Shown piece by piece: positions 12,459-21,905 of a DNA stretch of 64,000 bases. Every line of letters begins with the position of its first letter. Position 1 is the stretch's first letter. Location of the stretch: assembly GCF_001440395.1 (NCBI RefSeq), contig NZ_LLXZ01000039.1, positions 1 to 64,000 on the forward strand, written 5' to 3'. The notes beneath the pieces are model-generated. The model did no database searches and had not been told where the DNA came from. It saw nothing but the letters and a program-made list of their open reading frames with translations. This DNA is from Bradyrhizobium jicamae. GTDB lineage: Bacteria; Pseudomonadota; Alphaproteobacteria; Rhizobiales; Xanthobacteraceae. Made by a program: the position numbers and the translations under genes.

Positions 12459-13010
12459 ATGCAAGCATCTGAAAGCAACCTGCCGATCTGGCACGGCACG
12501 ACGATTTTGACGGTCCGCAAGGGCGGCAAGGTGGTAATCGGCGGCGACGGCCAGGTCTCGATCGGCCAGACCGTCATCAAGGCCAACGCCAAAAAGGTCC
12601 GCAAAATCGGCAAGGGCGACGTGATCGGCGGCTTCGCCGGGGCGACCGCCGACGCCTTCACCCTGTTCGAGCGGCTGGAAAGCAAGCTCGAGCAATATCC
12701 GGGGCAATTGACCCGGGCGGCCGTCGAGCTCGCCAAGGACTGGCGGACCGACCGCTACCTGCGCCGGCTGGAGGCGATGATGATCGTCGCCGACAAGGAC
12801 GTCTCGCTGGTCCTGACCGGCACCGGCGACGTGCTGGAGCCGGAAGCGGGCGTGATGGCGATCGGCTCCGGCGGCAATTACGCGCTGGCCGCTGCCCGCG
12901 CCCTGGTCGAAACCGACAAGGATGCCGAGACGATCGTGCGCCGGGCGCTCGATATCGCGGCTGACATCTGCGTCTATACCAACCGGAACGTCACGATCGA
13001 ATCGCTCTGA
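12459..13010 (+). CDS. hslV: ATP-dependent protease peptidase subunit HslV
   Basis: HslV is the Thr peptidase ring of the HslUV (ClpYQ) protease, related to proteasome beta subunits. The 183-residue chain has a 13-residue leader ending IWHG, and removal of it would expose Thr14 of TTILTVRKG as nucleophile. The GGDGQVS and [14 protein letters not shown] stretches are conserved in HslV. A GAGGA site precedes the ATG. It opens a rightward group, hslV, acetyltransferase, UPF0314, hslU, in which the protease and its ATPase are separated by two unrelated genes. Confidence 0.96.
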   Translation: MQASESNLPIWHGTTILTVRKGGKVVIGGDGQVSIGQTVIKANAKKVRKIGKGDVIGGFAGATADAFTLFERLESKLEQYPGQLTRAAVELAKDWRTDRYLRRLEAMMIVADKDVSLVLTGTGDVLEPEAGVMAIGSGGNYALAAARALVETDKDAETIVRRALDIAADICVYTNRNVTIESL

Positions 13011-13025
13011 GGGAGCCGCCGGTCC

Positions 13026-13511
13026 ATGGCGCCGGATTATGCTTTCCGCCCGATGACGACAGCCGACCTGCCACTCATTCGACGCTGGCTTGCCGAACCG
13101 CATGTCGTGCAATGGTGGGGCGATCCTTCCGAACAATATGACCTGGTCAGCAGCGATCTGAACGAACCGGCGATGGATCAGTTCATCGTCTCCGCCGGAG
13201 GCAGCGATTTCGCCTATCTGCAGTGCTACGACCTGACCGCATGGAATTCAGGTTTTGGGAAGCACCCGAAAGGCACCCGTGGCATCGACCAGTTCATCGG
13301 CGAGCCCGATATGGTCGGACGCGGACACGGTTCGGCGTTCATTCGCGCCTTCGTTGACGAGCGCCTGAGCAAGGGCGCCCCACGCATTGTCACCGATCCC
13401 GATCCGGCCAATACAAGGGCCTTGCGGGCCTACGAGAAAGCGGGCTTTGAAAAAGTCGGGATGGTCGATACACCTGATGGCCCCGCTCTATTGATGGTCC
13501 GCAACACATGA
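13026..13511 (+). CDS. GNAT N-acetyltransferase of the AAC(6')/IucB type
   Basis: The 161-residue protein has the layout of the GNAT subfamily that includes aminoglycoside 6'-N-acetyltransferases and Iuc[15 protein letters not shown] near residues 23-36, then [10 protein letters not shown], the acetyl-CoA loop [12 protein letters not shown] and the C-terminal [18 protein letters not shown]. The close resemblance to AAC(6')-Ib in several of these blocks is by eye; the real substrate may be something else entirely. It lies 15 bases after hslV and overlaps the next gene by four bases, so it looks like a long-standing chromosomal member of the operon, not a recent arrival. Confidence 0.88.
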   Translation: MAPDYAFRPMTTADLPLIRRWLAEPHVVQWWGDPSEQYDLVSSDLNEPAMDQFIVSAGGSDFAYLQCYDLTAWNSGFGKHPKGTRGIDQFIGEPDMVGRGHGSAFIRAFVDERLSKGAPRIVTDPDPANTRALRAYEKAGFEKVGMVDTPDGPALLMVRNT

Positions 13512-14119
13512 CCTCGACCAGCAGCATCGACAAGGCGCCCTTCCTCCGCACCCTTTCAGGCTGGCAATGGCTGTCGATCGCCATCGCCATCCTCGCAGCC
13601 CAGGCCGCCATCCTGTACGGGATGGGACGCCTGCCGATCTGCGCCTGCGGTTATGTCAAGCTCTGGCACGGCGTGGTGCAGAGTTCGGAAAATTCCCAGC
13701 ACATCGCCGACTGGTACACGCTGTCGCACATCCTGCACGGCTTTCTGTTCTACGGCGCGGCCTTCCTCGCGTTCCCTCGGCTCGCCTGGCAGGGACGCCT
13801 GATCCTCGCCATGCTGGTGGAAGGCGGCTGGGAACTGGTCGAGAATTCCGACTGGATCATCAACCGCTACCGCGCCGCCACGATCTCGTTGGATTATTTC
13901 GGCGACACCATCGTCAACTCGATCTCCGATATGCTTGCGATGATCGGCGGCTTCCTGCTGGCGAAAAAGCTTCCCGTGGCCGTCACCGTGGCGCTGGCAC
14001 TGCTGTTCGAGCTCGTATTGGCGCTTCACATTCGCGACAATCTGACGCTCAACATCATCATGCTGATTCACCCCTTCGAGGCGATCAAGCTGTGGCAAAG
14101 TGGGCCGCCGATCATCTGA
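13508..14119 (+). CDS. UPF0314 / DUF2585 family membrane protein
   Basis: A 203-residue inner-membrane protein with about five helices (near residues 20-40, 75-95, 100-115, 145-170 and 165-180). Conserved UPF0314 features are [47 protein letters not shown] and the acidic [10 protein letters not shown]. The function is not known; the many His, Asp and Glu residues in the loops could bind a metal or substrate. It starts inside the stop of the acetyltransferase gene (ATGA) and is followed by hslU after 52 bases. Confidence 0.9.
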   Translation: MTSTSSIDKAPFLRTLSGWQWLSIAIAILAAQAAILYGMGRLPICACGYVKLWHGVVQSSENSQHIADWYTLSHILHGFLFYGAAFLAFPRLAWQGRLILAMLVEGGWELVENSDWIINRYRAATISLDYFGDTIVNSISDMLAMIGGFLLAKKLPVAVTVALALLFELVLALHIRDNLTLNIIMLIHPFEAIKLWQSGPPII

Positions 14120-14171
14120 GCGCCCTCATCTACGGCTTGTTCTCGCGACATTGGACCCCTACCTAGGACCC

Positions 14172-15473
14172 ATGACCGACTTTTCTCCCCGTGAAATCGT
14201 CTCCGAACTCGACCGCTTCATTGTCGGCCAGGCCGACGCCAAGCGCGCGGTATCGATCGCGCTGCGAAACCGCTGGCGCCGGCTGCAGCTCACCGGCAAT
14301 TTGCGCGAGGAAGTGCTGCCGAAGAACATCCTGATGATCGGGCCGACCGGTGTCGGCAAGACCGAGATTGCGCGGCGGCTGGCGAAACTCGCCGGGGCGC
14401 CGTTTCTCAAGGTCGAGGCGACGAAGTTCACCGAGGTCGGCTATGTCGGCCGTGACGTCGAACAGATCATCCGCGATCTCGTTGAGGTCGCGATCATCCA
14501 GGTGCGCGAGCGCAAGCGCAAGGACGTGCAGGCCCGCGCGCAGCTCGCCGCTGAAGAGCGCGTGCTGGATGCGCTGGTCGGACCCGCCTCGAGCCCCGCC
14601 ACCCGCGATTCCTTCCGCAAGAAGCTGCGCGCCGGCGAGCTCAACGACAAGGAAATCGAGATCGAGACGCAATCCTCCGGCGGCATGCCGATGTTCGAAA
14701 TTCCGGGCATGCCCGGCGCGCAGATGGGCGCGATTTCGATCGGCGACATCTTCGGCAAACTGGGCGGGCGAACCAAGACCCGCCGGCTGACGGTGGAAAG
14801 CTCGCACGAAATTCTCGTCAACGAGGAATCCGACAAGCTGCTCGACAATGACCAGCTCGTGCTGGAAGCGATTGCCGCGGTGGAGAACAACGGCATCGTG
14901 TTCCTCGACGAGATCGACAAGATCTGCGTGCGTGAGAACCGGCTCGGCGGCGACGTATCGCGCGAGGGCGTGCAGCGCGACCTGCTGCCGCTGATTGAAG
15001 GCACGACGGTCACGACCAAGCACGGCGCGGTCAAGACCGACCACATCCTGTTCATCGCCTCGGGCGCGTTCCACATCGCAAAGCCCTCGGACCTGCTGCC
15101 GGAGTTGCAGGGCCGCCTGCCGATCCGCGTCGAGCTGGAAGCGCTGACCCGCGATGACATGCGCCGAATCCTGACCGAGCCGGAAGCGTCGCTGATCAAG
15201 CAGTATGTCGCGCTGATGCAGACCGAGGGCGTCACGCTCGACATCACCGACGGCGCGATCGACGCGCTGGCCGACATCGCCGTCGCCGTCAATTCGACGG
15301 TCGAGAACATCGGCGCGCGGCGGCTGCAGACGGTGATGGAGCGCGTACTCGACGAGATTTCCTTCGCTGCGCCGGACCGCCATGGCGAGACCATCAAGGT
15401 CGATGCCGACTATGTTCAGAAGCACATCGGCGACCTCGCCAAGAACTCCGATCTGAGCCGGTTTATTCTGTAG
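14172..15473 (+). CDS. hslU: HslU ATPase, unfoldase of the HslUV protease
   Basis: HslU is the AAA+ hexamer that unfolds substrates and feeds them to HslV. The 433-residue protein starts at the ATG at 14172 with [19 protein letters not shown]; earlier in-frame bases overlap the UPF0314 gene. Walker A is GPTGVGKTE (about residues 57-65), the pore motif is GYVGRDVE, the Walker B is [10 protein letters not shown], and the C-terminus LSRFIL matches the tail that docks into HslV. The central I-domain lies around residues 110-220. It is cotranscribed, or at least co-oriented, with hslV. Confidence 0.97.
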   Translation: MTDFSPREIVSELDRFIVGQADAKRAVSIALRNRWRRLQLTGNLREEVLPKNILMIGPTGVGKTEIARRLAKLAGAPFLKVEATKFTEVGYVGRDVEQIIRDLVEVAIIQVRERKRKDVQARAQLAAEERVLDALVGPASSPATRDSFRKKLRAGELNDKEIEIETQSSGGMPMFEIPGMPGAQMGAISIGDIFGKLGGRTKTRRLTVESSHEILVNEESDKLLDNDQLVLEAIAAVENNGIVFLDEIDKICVRENRLGGDVSREGVQRDLLPLIEGTTVTTKHGAVKTDHILFIASGAFHIAKPSDLLPELQGRLPIRVELEALTRDDMRRILTEPEASLIKQYVALMQTEGVTLDITDGAIDALADIAVAVNSTVENIGARRLQTVMERVLDEISFAAPDRHGETIKVDADYVQKHIGDLAKNSDLSRFIL

Positions 15474-15631
15474 CCTCTGGCGGCCGAGGCCCCTAGGAGC
15501 CAACGGGTCGCGTGAACGCGCGCCCGAGGGCTACATCCGGGCTACTACGGCCCTCATAACCACAAATCTTTGTTGTGCGCTTCGGCTCGGGCCGCTATCC
15601 CGTTTGCGGTCCAGGCCGGTGGTTATTGGGG

Positions 15632-15651
15632 GTCCCTGCGTTCGCAGGGAC
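15632..15651. repeat. Perfect short inverted repeat ahead of a membrane protein gene
   Basis: GTCCCTGCG and CGCAGGGAC face each other with two bases between. The element ends 11 bases before the start codon at 15663, so a hairpin here would sit at or next to the ribosome-binding site. The surrounding 120 bases look like part of a longer dispersed repeat, with ATAACCAC near 15556 and GGTTAT near 15621 facing each other. Confidence 0.8.
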
Positions 15652-15662
15652 GATGGGGCGGA

Positions 15663-16787
15663 ATGACATTGCGGCTGTGGGAAAACCCCCGGCGCTTGAT
15701 GCTTGCCGTCAATGCCGCCGTTCTCGCCGGGGTATTGCTGCACAAGATCTCGCTGCCGCCTTACGTTCCCTATATCCACCTCTTGGTCGACTATCATTTC
15801 GGCTTCACCAAGCGCGCGCTGCTTGGCGCGATCGTGTCGGTGTTTACGGCCAAAGTGCCGGTGTGGCTGGTGTTTGCCGTTGGCGGCGCGGTGTGGCTGA
15901 TGACGGCCGGCCTGTTCGCCCAGCTATTCCGTCGGACGTTCGGCTTCGACGAAAAGAATTTGCCGCTGTTCGTCTTCATGGCCGGCTCGCCGTTCTTCCT
16001 GAAAAACTTCATGCACACGCTAGGGCATTTCGACATCTACGGATGCCTGTTCGCGATCTGCCTGCTGCTGCTTCCGGCCCGCTCGCTTGGCTATGTGCTG
16101 CTCGCCGGACTGCTCTCCGCCGTACTCATCCTGATCCACCACATTCATCTGCTGATGTATGTGCCGACTATCGCGGTTATTGTGGTGCTGCGCTATTACC
16201 TGATGCAGGGTGTGAACCGGCAGAATGCCGCCGTTGGGATCGCATCACTGGCCGCCGTCGGCGTGCTTTTCATTGCGGCACAGTTCTACGGTGCGATGGC
16301 CGTGCCCGAGACAGAGTTCGTCGCGCACCTGCAAGGTCGGATGGCGGATCCGTCGCGAGCGGATCTGCTGAGCTTTGGCTATATCTGGTATCAGCCGCTC
16401 ACGAAGGAAATTCTGGATACATGGCAGCGCCTGCCCCACAATCTTCTCGGCATTCCCGTATTCGCGTTCCTGATCTGGCTGCACGCGCCGCTCTGGCAAT
16501 ATTTTCGCAATCTGATCGATGTGTTGTCGAATGATGCACACCGCCGCATTGTTCCCGCCGCAATCATTCTCGTCAGCCTCGGCTATCTGATCATGTTCGC
16601 GATCGTGTTCGATTATTCACGGTGGATTTCGAACTGGGCGGTGTGCCTGTTCCTGATCCTGCACGCGGTGAAAATGCTGCCAGCTTCAAAGACCGCCCCG
16701 CCGATATCGGCACATGATCGCAAGACGTCGGCGATGGGCTGGATCGTGACGCTGATCCCGCGCGTTGGAATCGTGCGGCCCTTCTAA
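15663..16787 (+). CDS. Multi-spanning membrane protein of unknown function
   Basis: The 374-residue product has about eight to nine hydrophobic segments and short loops, with the motif VDYHFGFTKRALLG near residues 42-55 and HFDIYGCLF near 122. Such a pattern occurs in uncharacterised integral membrane proteins, some of them in polysaccharide or lipid-glycan pathways, but I cannot name a family. The ATG at 15663 is preferred: it follows a G-rich site and starts just before the first helix. The stop overlaps the stop of the convergent smr gene by four bases. It does not appear to belong to either neighbouring operon. Confidence 0.75.
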   Translation: MTLRLWENPRRLMLAVNAAVLAGVLLHKISLPPYVPYIHLLVDYHFGFTKRALLGAIVSVFTAKVPVWLVFAVGGAVWLMTAGLFAQLFRRTFGFDEKNLPLFVFMAGSPFFLKNFMHTLGHFDIYGCLFAICLLLLPARSLGYVLLAGLLSAVLILIHHIHLLMYVPTIAVIVVLRYYLMQGVNRQNAAVGIASLAAVGVLFIAAQFYGAMAVPETEFVAHLQGRMADPSRADLLSFGYIWYQPLTKEILDTWQRLPHNLLGIPVFAFLIWLHAPLWQYFRNLIDVLSNDAHRRIVPAAIILVSLGYLIMFAIVFDYSRWISNWAVCLFLILHAVKMLPASKTAPPISAHDRKTSAMGWIVTLIPRVGIVRPF

Positions 16788-17374
16788 AGCCTGGACCGAC
16801 GCACCCGGACGTACAAGGCGCCCTCGCCGCCATGGCCGATATGGGCTTCCTCGAAGCCGACCACCAGCGAGCGGAATTCCGGCAGGCCGAGCCATTGCGG
16901 CACCTGGCGGCGCAATACGCCGCGTTCGGATTCTGCGCCCATCTTGCCCTTGCCGGTAATGATCAGCACGAACGTCAGCCCGTCATGATGGGCGCGTTGC
17001 AGGAAACCGAACAGCGCGCGATGCGCCCGCGTCTGCGTCATGCCATGCAAATCGAGCCTTGCATCGATCTCCTTGCGGCCGCGCGACAGATGCGATCGCT
17101 CGCGACGGCCGATCGGGGCCAGCGGCGGCGGCTCCGGCTTTGAAGGCAGAACAATTCGCACGACATGCTTTGGCGTAGCGGCGGGTTTGGGCGTGATCTT
17201 GCTATTGGCTTCGGCTGAGGCGATCGACGACTTCGCGACGCGGTGGCGCTTGCGCAGCGGCTTGACCTGCTTGGCGACGCTCTCCCACAGCGCGCGCTCT
17301 TCCTCGCTCAGGCCGCGCTTGCGTCGTGGTGGCTCCGGCAGTTCGGGTATCAGGCTGGAAGAACGGCGCTTCAT
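16784..17374 (-). CDS. Smr-domain protein
   Basis: The 196-residue protein has a basic, disordered N-terminal half and a C-terminal Smr (small MutS-related) domain (about residues 105-190). The diagnostic LDLHGMT and LIITGKGK motifs are both present. Smr domains are nucleic-acid nicking or binding modules; stand-alone proteins of this type have been tied to RNA cleavage at stalled ribosomes or to DNA processing, and the role here is not known. The start codon overlaps the mltA stop (ATGA), so it is translationally coupled to mltA. Confidence 0.9.
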   Translation of the reverse strand: MKRRSSSLIPELPEPPRRKRGLSEEERALWESVAKQVKPLRKRHRVAKSSIASAEANSKITPKPAATPKHVVRIVLPSKPEPPPLAPIGRRERSHLSRGRKEIDARLDLHGMTQTRAHRALFGFLQRAHHDGLTFVLIITGKGKMGAESERGVLRRQVPQWLGLPEFRSLVVGFEEAHIGHGGEGALYVRVRRSRL

Positions 17375-18894
17375 CGACGGTGGCGATATCGGCGCAGGTG
17401 ACGCGGCTGCGGTGAAACGGCTTCAACTTTCGGCCGCGGCTCGGGAAGCGGTACCGGCGTTGCCGCCGCAGCCTGGACCGCTGGCGAAGGCGCAGTTGCG
17501 GGCGGTGCTCCCACCGGGGCCGTAGGCCTGGCGTTAGTCCCGGCGGTAATGTCTGGCGGCGACTTGGCAGGATTCTTCGACCGATCGGTTTGCGGGAACA
17601 GCCTCGCGATCTGCTCCGACGGCCGCGCGTCGGGCACCGGCATCTTGCGGCCGCGCGCACCGGGATCGAGGCTCTTCGGCACCAGCATCACGAAGCGCGC
17701 ACTGTGACGAAGGCGGCCGGCAACCTTGCCCGCATCGAGACCGGCACCGAAATAAAGGTCGGCGCGCGCGGGACCGACGATGGCGGAGCCGGTGTCCTGC
17801 GCGATCATCAGCCGGCGGAACGGCGTCTTTGACAGCTCCGTTTCGATCGGCAGCTCGCCTTCGATGAAGAACGGCGTGCCATAGACATGCAGCGCCTTGT
17901 CGACCGCGATCGACCGGCCCGGCGTCAACGGCACGCCCTGGGCGCCGACCGCCTCATCCTTGTCGGAAAGCTGCACCTCGCGGAAAAAGACGTAGGACTT
18001 GTTTTGCCGCCGCAGCTCGTCGGCCTCGTTGGGGTTTTGCTCCATCCACTCCCGGATCTTCTGCATCGACATCTGATCCTTGGGGATGATGTTGCGCTCG
18101 ATCAGGATGCGGCCGACTGCCGTATAGGGAAAGCCATTATGGGCGTCATAATTGATACGAAGCGTGGAGCCGTCGTCGAGGCTGACCCGCGCCGAACCCT
18201 GGATCTGCGAGAACAGCAGGTCGGTCTGTTCCCTCAGGAAACAAATTTCGAGGCCGCGGTCGGCAATGGCACCATCCTCGATCTCGGCGCGGTCGTAATA
18301 GGGCACGAGCTTGCGGCGGCCGATCTTGCGGAACACCTGGCCCTTGTTGGGCAAGCCGACCGAGCTCTGCGTGGTGCCGCGGACGAACAGGTTGGACGGC
18401 CGGCGATAGACCGGCACCTTGTAGACCTCGTTCTCCGTCCGCGAGCCGTCGACGATGGGTTCGTAATAACCGGTGACAAAGCCCTCGCCTTCGCCAAGCC
18501 GGGAAATGCGCACGGGAAGAAAGTGCTCTTCGAAAAACGCCTTCGCCTTCCCACTGTCCGATAGTTCGAGACCCTTGGCGATACGGCAGGGATCGCGCAG
18601 CGAGGTACCGAGCGCCTTCGGATCCGCCGGCGGCTTTTGCTGCGCCGCTATCGGCCTGCAGCTGACGCGAAATGCGTTGTAGGCGGCAAGATGATCATCC
18701 TCCCTCCAGCCCGCGATCTCGGACCAGGCGACGGGCGCATACTGGCCGCCGCTGATCTGGAACGGCAGTTCAAGTTCCGGATATGGCAGGTGTCGGATGG
18801 GCGGCGACGGCGGCGGCGGCGAAGGCCTTTGCGAGCGCGCATGGCGCGCGGCTGCGGCATCCACCGAAGCGAGCAACCACGCCAAAGCGATCAC
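17371..18894 (-). CDS. MltA-type lytic transglycosylase
   Basis: MltA enzymes cleave the glycan strands of peptidoglycan. The MltA domain (FVTGYYEPIVDGSR, PVYRRPSNLF, then YYDRAEIEDGA) is followed by a 3D domain with the catalytic Asp in AQDTGSAIVGPARADLYFG, and a Pro/Ala-rich tail of about 100 residues. The start is uncertain: GTG at 18894 puts a short hydrophobic signal (ending VDAAAARHA) at the N-terminus and gives 507 residues, while ATGs further upstream at up to 19041 overlap the Tim44-like gene by about 115 bases. It lies between the Tim44-like gene and smr on the same strand, a combination I associate with alphaproteobacteria. Confidence 0.88.
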   Translation of the reverse strand: MIALAWLLASVDAAAARHARSQRPSPPPPSPPIRHLPYPELELPFQISGGQYAPVAWSEIAGWREDDHLAAYNAFRVSCRPIAAQQKPPADPKALGTSLRDPCRIAKGLELSDSGKAKAFFEEHFLPVRISRLGEGEGFVTGYYEPIVDGSRTENEVYKVPVYRRPSNLFVRGTTQSSVGLPNKGQVFRKIGRRKLVPYYDRAEIEDGAIADRGLEICFLREQTDLLFSQIQGSARVSLDDGSTLRINYDAHNGFPYTAVGRILIERNIIPKDQMSMQKIREWMEQNPNEADELRRQNKSYVFFREVQLSDKDEAVGAQGVPLTPGRSIAVDKALHVYGTPFFIEGELPIETELSKTPFRRLMIAQDTGSAIVGPARADLYFGAGLDAGKVAGRLRHSARFVMLVPKSLDPGARGRKMPVPDARPSEQIARLFPQTDRSKNPAKSPPDITAGTNARPTAPVGAPPATAPSPAVQAAAATPVPLPEPRPKVEAVSPQPRHLRRYRHRR

Positions 18895-18925
18895 GCCAAA
18901 CGCGAGCCTTGCAAGGCCCGGCGAA

Positions 18926-19627
18926 TTAGCCCGCGCTTCCGGTGCCAACCAGCTTCCAGTTCGGATCGCGAGAGCTCGTGTCGCGGGCGAATGTCCAGAC
19001 ATCGGTGATATCGGCGACCTTATCGGGGTTGCCATCGACAATGGCGCCGGTCTTGTCTCGGGTGACCGAAATCATCTGCGACACGAAGCGAACCGTCAGC
19101 TGCGCCGCGCGATCGCGGGCTTCCGCGCTCACCAGCTCGGCCTTGTCGATAGAAACAAACCGCGTTTCGGTTTTCTGCTCGTGCTTCTCGCGATCCTTGA
19201 TCACGGCCTCGAAGCTCTCATAGACCTCGCTGGACAGGAGATCCTTCAGCGCGCGGCGGTCGCCATTGGCGAAGGCCAGCACGATCATCTCGTAGGCGCT
19301 GCGGGCGCCGGAGAGGAAGTGCTTGGGGTCGAACGAGGAGTCCTGGGCGGCGATACCGTCGAGACCTGCGGCGAGCGGCGTGCCCGGCTCGGCAATGTCC
19401 TTCCAGCGATCGGCCGGCGCGACATCGGCGTTCGGCGGCATGGGCGCCTGGTCAATGACTGTGCCCGGCATCGGAACGACGTTATTATTGTCCTGCGTGC
19501 GCTGCGCGACATTGGGCGCAGCCCGATCATAGGGCCGCTCGCTCCCGGTGCGCTGGCCGAGGACGCTGCGCAGGCGCAGGAAGATGAAGACCGCCAGCGC
19601 CAGGAAAATGATGGTGTAGATATCCAC
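18926..19627 (-). CDS. Tim44-like domain protein
   Basis: Tim44-like proteins of alphaproteobacteria have one N-terminal membrane helix and a C-terminal domain like that of mitochondrial Tim44; related proteins in Caulobacter-type bacteria are membrane-bound. The GTG at 19627 is taken as start because it begins the family's hydrophobic segment DIYTIIFLALAVFIFLRLR; this gives 233 residues. The C-terminal domain runs from about residue 90 and includes ARSAYEMIVLAFANGD. It is the first gene of the leftward tim44-mltA-smr group. Confidence 0.88.
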   Translation of the reverse strand: MDIYTIIFLALAVFIFLRLRSVLGQRTGSERPYDRAAPNVAQRTQDNNNVVPMPGTVIDQAPMPPNADVAPADRWKDIAEPGTPLAAGLDGIAAQDSSFDPKHFLSGARSAYEMIVLAFANGDRRALKDLLSSEVYESFEAVIKDREKHEQKTETRFVSIDKAELVSAEARDRAAQLTVRFVSQMISVTRDKTGAIVDGNPDKVADITDVWTFARDTSSRDPNWKLVGTGSAG

Positions 19628-20053
19628 GTCGTCTTCGCTTTCTGGTTCTAGCGCCGGCAACGGGCCCGGCGGTCGAGCGTTCCCTGATGAGAGGTTCTCT
19701 TGCGAGTTTTCCCTGGGAACGGGAGATTACATCATCGATTGAGACTGCTGCATGTAGGCATGAAACTAAGCCCGGCCAATGGCGCGTTTTGGCGCGGGTC
19801 AATTGTAGCGCGTTTTGGTCGCGAGGGGAAACCCGATCGCATCCGGAAATCACGCATATTCAATAATTTAGGTTGCGTATTGGCCCTTCGGTGGAGAGGT
19901 ATTAGGCATATCCGCCACAATTGGCGGTCGGGCAACGCAACTGCCGGACCGTCGTCCTTGTGGAACGAGCCGGGGCTATGATAGCCACTCGCCCGGAAAA
20001 CGCATTCCAGACGAACCCGGGCCGCGCTCGCAAGCGCTTCAGGAGAGATTTTC
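19628..20053. other. Intergenic region between tim44-like gene and secB
   Basis: This 426-base stretch separates two divergent genes and should hold both promoters. It is more AT-rich in the middle (around 19855-19875). The frames that are open across it lack convincing starts and do not resemble proteins. I saw no RNA gene, repeat or clear terminator. Confidence 0.5.
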
Positions 20054-20542
20054 ATGACCAACGGCAACGGCGCGCCTTCCGAGCAGGCCCCTCCCCAGCT
20101 CAATGTGCTGGCCCAGTACACCAAGGACCTGTCGTTCGAGAATCCGAACGCGCCCTCCTCGCTTGCTCCGCAGCAGCAGCAGCCGGCGATCAACATCCAG
20201 ATCAACGTCGGGGCGAACAATCTCGCGCAGAACGAGTTCGAGGTGACCCTCTCGATCGAGGGCAAGGCTGAAAATGGCGGCAAGGTGATGTTCAGCTTCG
20301 AACTCGCCTATGCGGGCGTGTTCCGCATCGTCAACGTGCCGCAGGAACAGCTTCATCCGCTGGTCATGATCGAATGCCCGCGGCTGTTGTTCCCGTTTGC
20401 GCGCGAGATCATCGCAACCGCCGTGCGCGACGGTGGCTTCCCGCCCCTGATGCTCGATCCCGTCGATTTCGTCGGCCTGTACCGCCAGAACATGGAGCGG
20501 CAGGCTGCGGCGCAGGTCGCTTCCGGCGCGAAGCCGAGCTAA
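20054..20542 (+). CDS. secB: Protein-export chaperone SecB
   Basis: SecB is a tetrameric cytoplasmic chaperone that keeps exported preproteins unfolded and hands them to SecA. The 162-residue protein has the family core ([36 protein letters not shown]) preceded by a Gln/Pro-rich N-terminal extension typical of alphaproteobacteria. An AGGAGA site precedes the ATG. It converges on dnaQ with only 12 bases between stops. Confidence 0.97.
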   Translation: MTNGNGAPSEQAPPQLNVLAQYTKDLSFENPNAPSSLAPQQQQPAINIQINVGANNLAQNEFEVTLSIEGKAENGGKVMFSFELAYAGVFRIVNVPQEQLHPLVMIECPRLLFPFAREIIATAVRDGGFPPLMLDPVDFVGLYRQNMERQAAAQVASGAKPS

Positions 20543-20554
20543 GGCAACGGCGGC

Positions 20555-21256
20555 TTAGACCGCTGCCGGCAGAAAATCGTTCCAGATCGGCTTGTCGCCC
20601 AAGGTGGCGACAAAGGCGCGATGGGCCTCGCGGTCCGCGTCGGTGATTCGCGGCGAAAGCGGTACGTCGCGCTGCCGGCGTGGCGTGTCGCCCGGTCCGC
20701 TGGTAATCGTGACGCGGGTTTCCGACGCCAGAATCAGCTGCGACTGCCGCGCGCCGATCAGGTCGATATAGACCTCGGCCAGGAGTTCGGCGTCCAGCAG
20801 CGCGCCGTGCTTGGTGCGGCGGGAATTGTCGATCGAATAGCGCGAGCAGAGATCGTCCAGCCGGTTCGACACGCCCGGATGCTTGCGGCGCGCCAGCAGC
20901 AGCGTATCGACCAGCCGCTCGCGCAAGATCGGCTGCCGCTTGATGCGGTCGAGCTCGGCGTTGATGAAGCTGACGTCGAACGAGGCGTTGTGGATGACAA
21001 GCGGCGCGTCGCCGATGAATTCCAGGAACTCCTCGACCACTTCGGTGAATAGCGGCTTGCTGGCGAGGAACTCGGTGGACAGGCCGTGCACGTTAAATGC
21101 TTCCGCCGGCATGTCGCGCTCGGGATTGATATAGCGGTGAAACGTCTGCCCCGTCGGCATGCGGTTGAAGATTTCGATGCAGCCGATCTCGACGAGCCGG
21201 TCACCGCGCAGCGGGTCGAGGCCTGTGGTTTCGGTATCAAGAACGATTTCACGCAT
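20555..21256 (-). CDS. dnaQ: DNA polymerase III epsilon subunit (proofreading exonuclease)
   Basis: DnaQ is the 3'-5' proofreading exonuclease of the replicative polymerase. The 233-residue protein has the DEDDh motifs: Asp7 and Glu9 in VLDTETTG, an Asp in HNASFDVSFI, and the His/Asp pair in RTKHGALLDAELL. It heads toward secB and follows coaE after 30 bases, in the leftward ppsR-maf-coaE-dnaQ group next to the proposed origin. Confidence 0.96.
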   Translation of the reverse strand: MREIVLDTETTGLDPLRGDRLVEIGCIEIFNRMPTGQTFHRYINPERDMPAEAFNVHGLSTEFLASKPLFTEVVEEFLEFIGDAPLVIHNASFDVSFINAELDRIKRQPILRERLVDTLLLARRKHPGVSNRLDDLCSRYSIDNSRRTKHGALLDAELLAEVYIDLIGARQSQLILASETRVTITSGPGDTPRRQRDVPLSPRITDADREAHRAFVATLGDKPIWNDFLPAAV

Positions 21257-21286
21257 GGATTTCGGGAACCGTAGCTTAGAGGCGAA

Positions 21287-21886
21287 TCAAACTCGCCGCT
21301 GCGGCATCTTAACGACCTCGATCAGAATGTCGCGGATGGCGGTCCGCACCGGGTCCAGTCCATGCGAGGTATCCACCACGAAATCCGCCCGTTTGCGTTT
21401 TTCGGCGTCGGGCAATTGCCGCGCCAGAATGGCATCGAGCGCCTCATTGGTCATGGTGCCGCGCGCCAAAATTCGTTCGCGCTGGGTCGCTGCATCGGTA
21501 GAGACAACGACGACGGCATCGACGCGTTTCTCGCCGCCGGTTTCGAACAAGAGCGGAATATCCATCACCACCACCGGCGCGCCGGCGCGTTCGGCCTCGT
21601 CGAGGAATTTCTTGCGGGACGCACCGAGCATCGGATGAACGATTCCCTCGAGCTGCTTGATGGCGGCAGGGTCGTGCACCACCTTGGCGGACAATTTGGC
21701 GCGATCGACCTTGCCGTCGACCGTCGTGCCGGGAAATGCCGCCTCGATCGCCGGCGCCGCCTCGCCTTCGTAGATTTTGTGAACCGCGGCATCGGCGTCG
21801 TAAACCGGCACGCCAGCCTCGACGAACAGCTTTGCGGTGGTGGATTTTCCCATCCCGATCGAGCCGGTCAGTCCGAGAATACGCAT
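21287..21886 (-). CDS. coaE: Dephospho-CoA kinase
   Basis: CoaE phosphorylates dephospho-CoA, the last step of coenzyme A synthesis. The 199-residue protein begins [16 protein letters not shown] with a P-loop, and has the [10 protein letters not shown] and [10 protein letters not shown] stretches of the family. It follows maf after 19 bases. In related genomes I would expect aroE between maf and coaE; it is not here. Confidence 0.95.
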   Translation of the reverse strand: MRILGLTGSIGMGKSTTAKLFVEAGVPVYDADAAVHKIYEGEAAPAIEAAFPGTTVDGKVDRAKLSAKVVHDPAAIKQLEGIVHPMLGASRKKFLDEAERAGAPVVVMDIPLLFETGGEKRVDAVVVVSTDAATQRERILARGTMTNEALDAILARQLPDAEKRKRADFVVDTSHGLDPVRTAIRDILIEVVKMPQRRV

Positions 21887-21905
21887 TCAGATCGCCGTTT
21901 CCGTT

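Noticed and set aside
14163..15503. Long minus-strand frame opposite hslU (446 codons)
   Set aside because: Mirror of hslU; low-complexity His, Asp, Arg and Gly-rich composition typical of antisense frames.
19732..20283. Minus-strand frame covering the tim44-secB gap and part of secB
   Set aside because: Half of it is antisense to secB and the rest shows no start, signal or family pattern.
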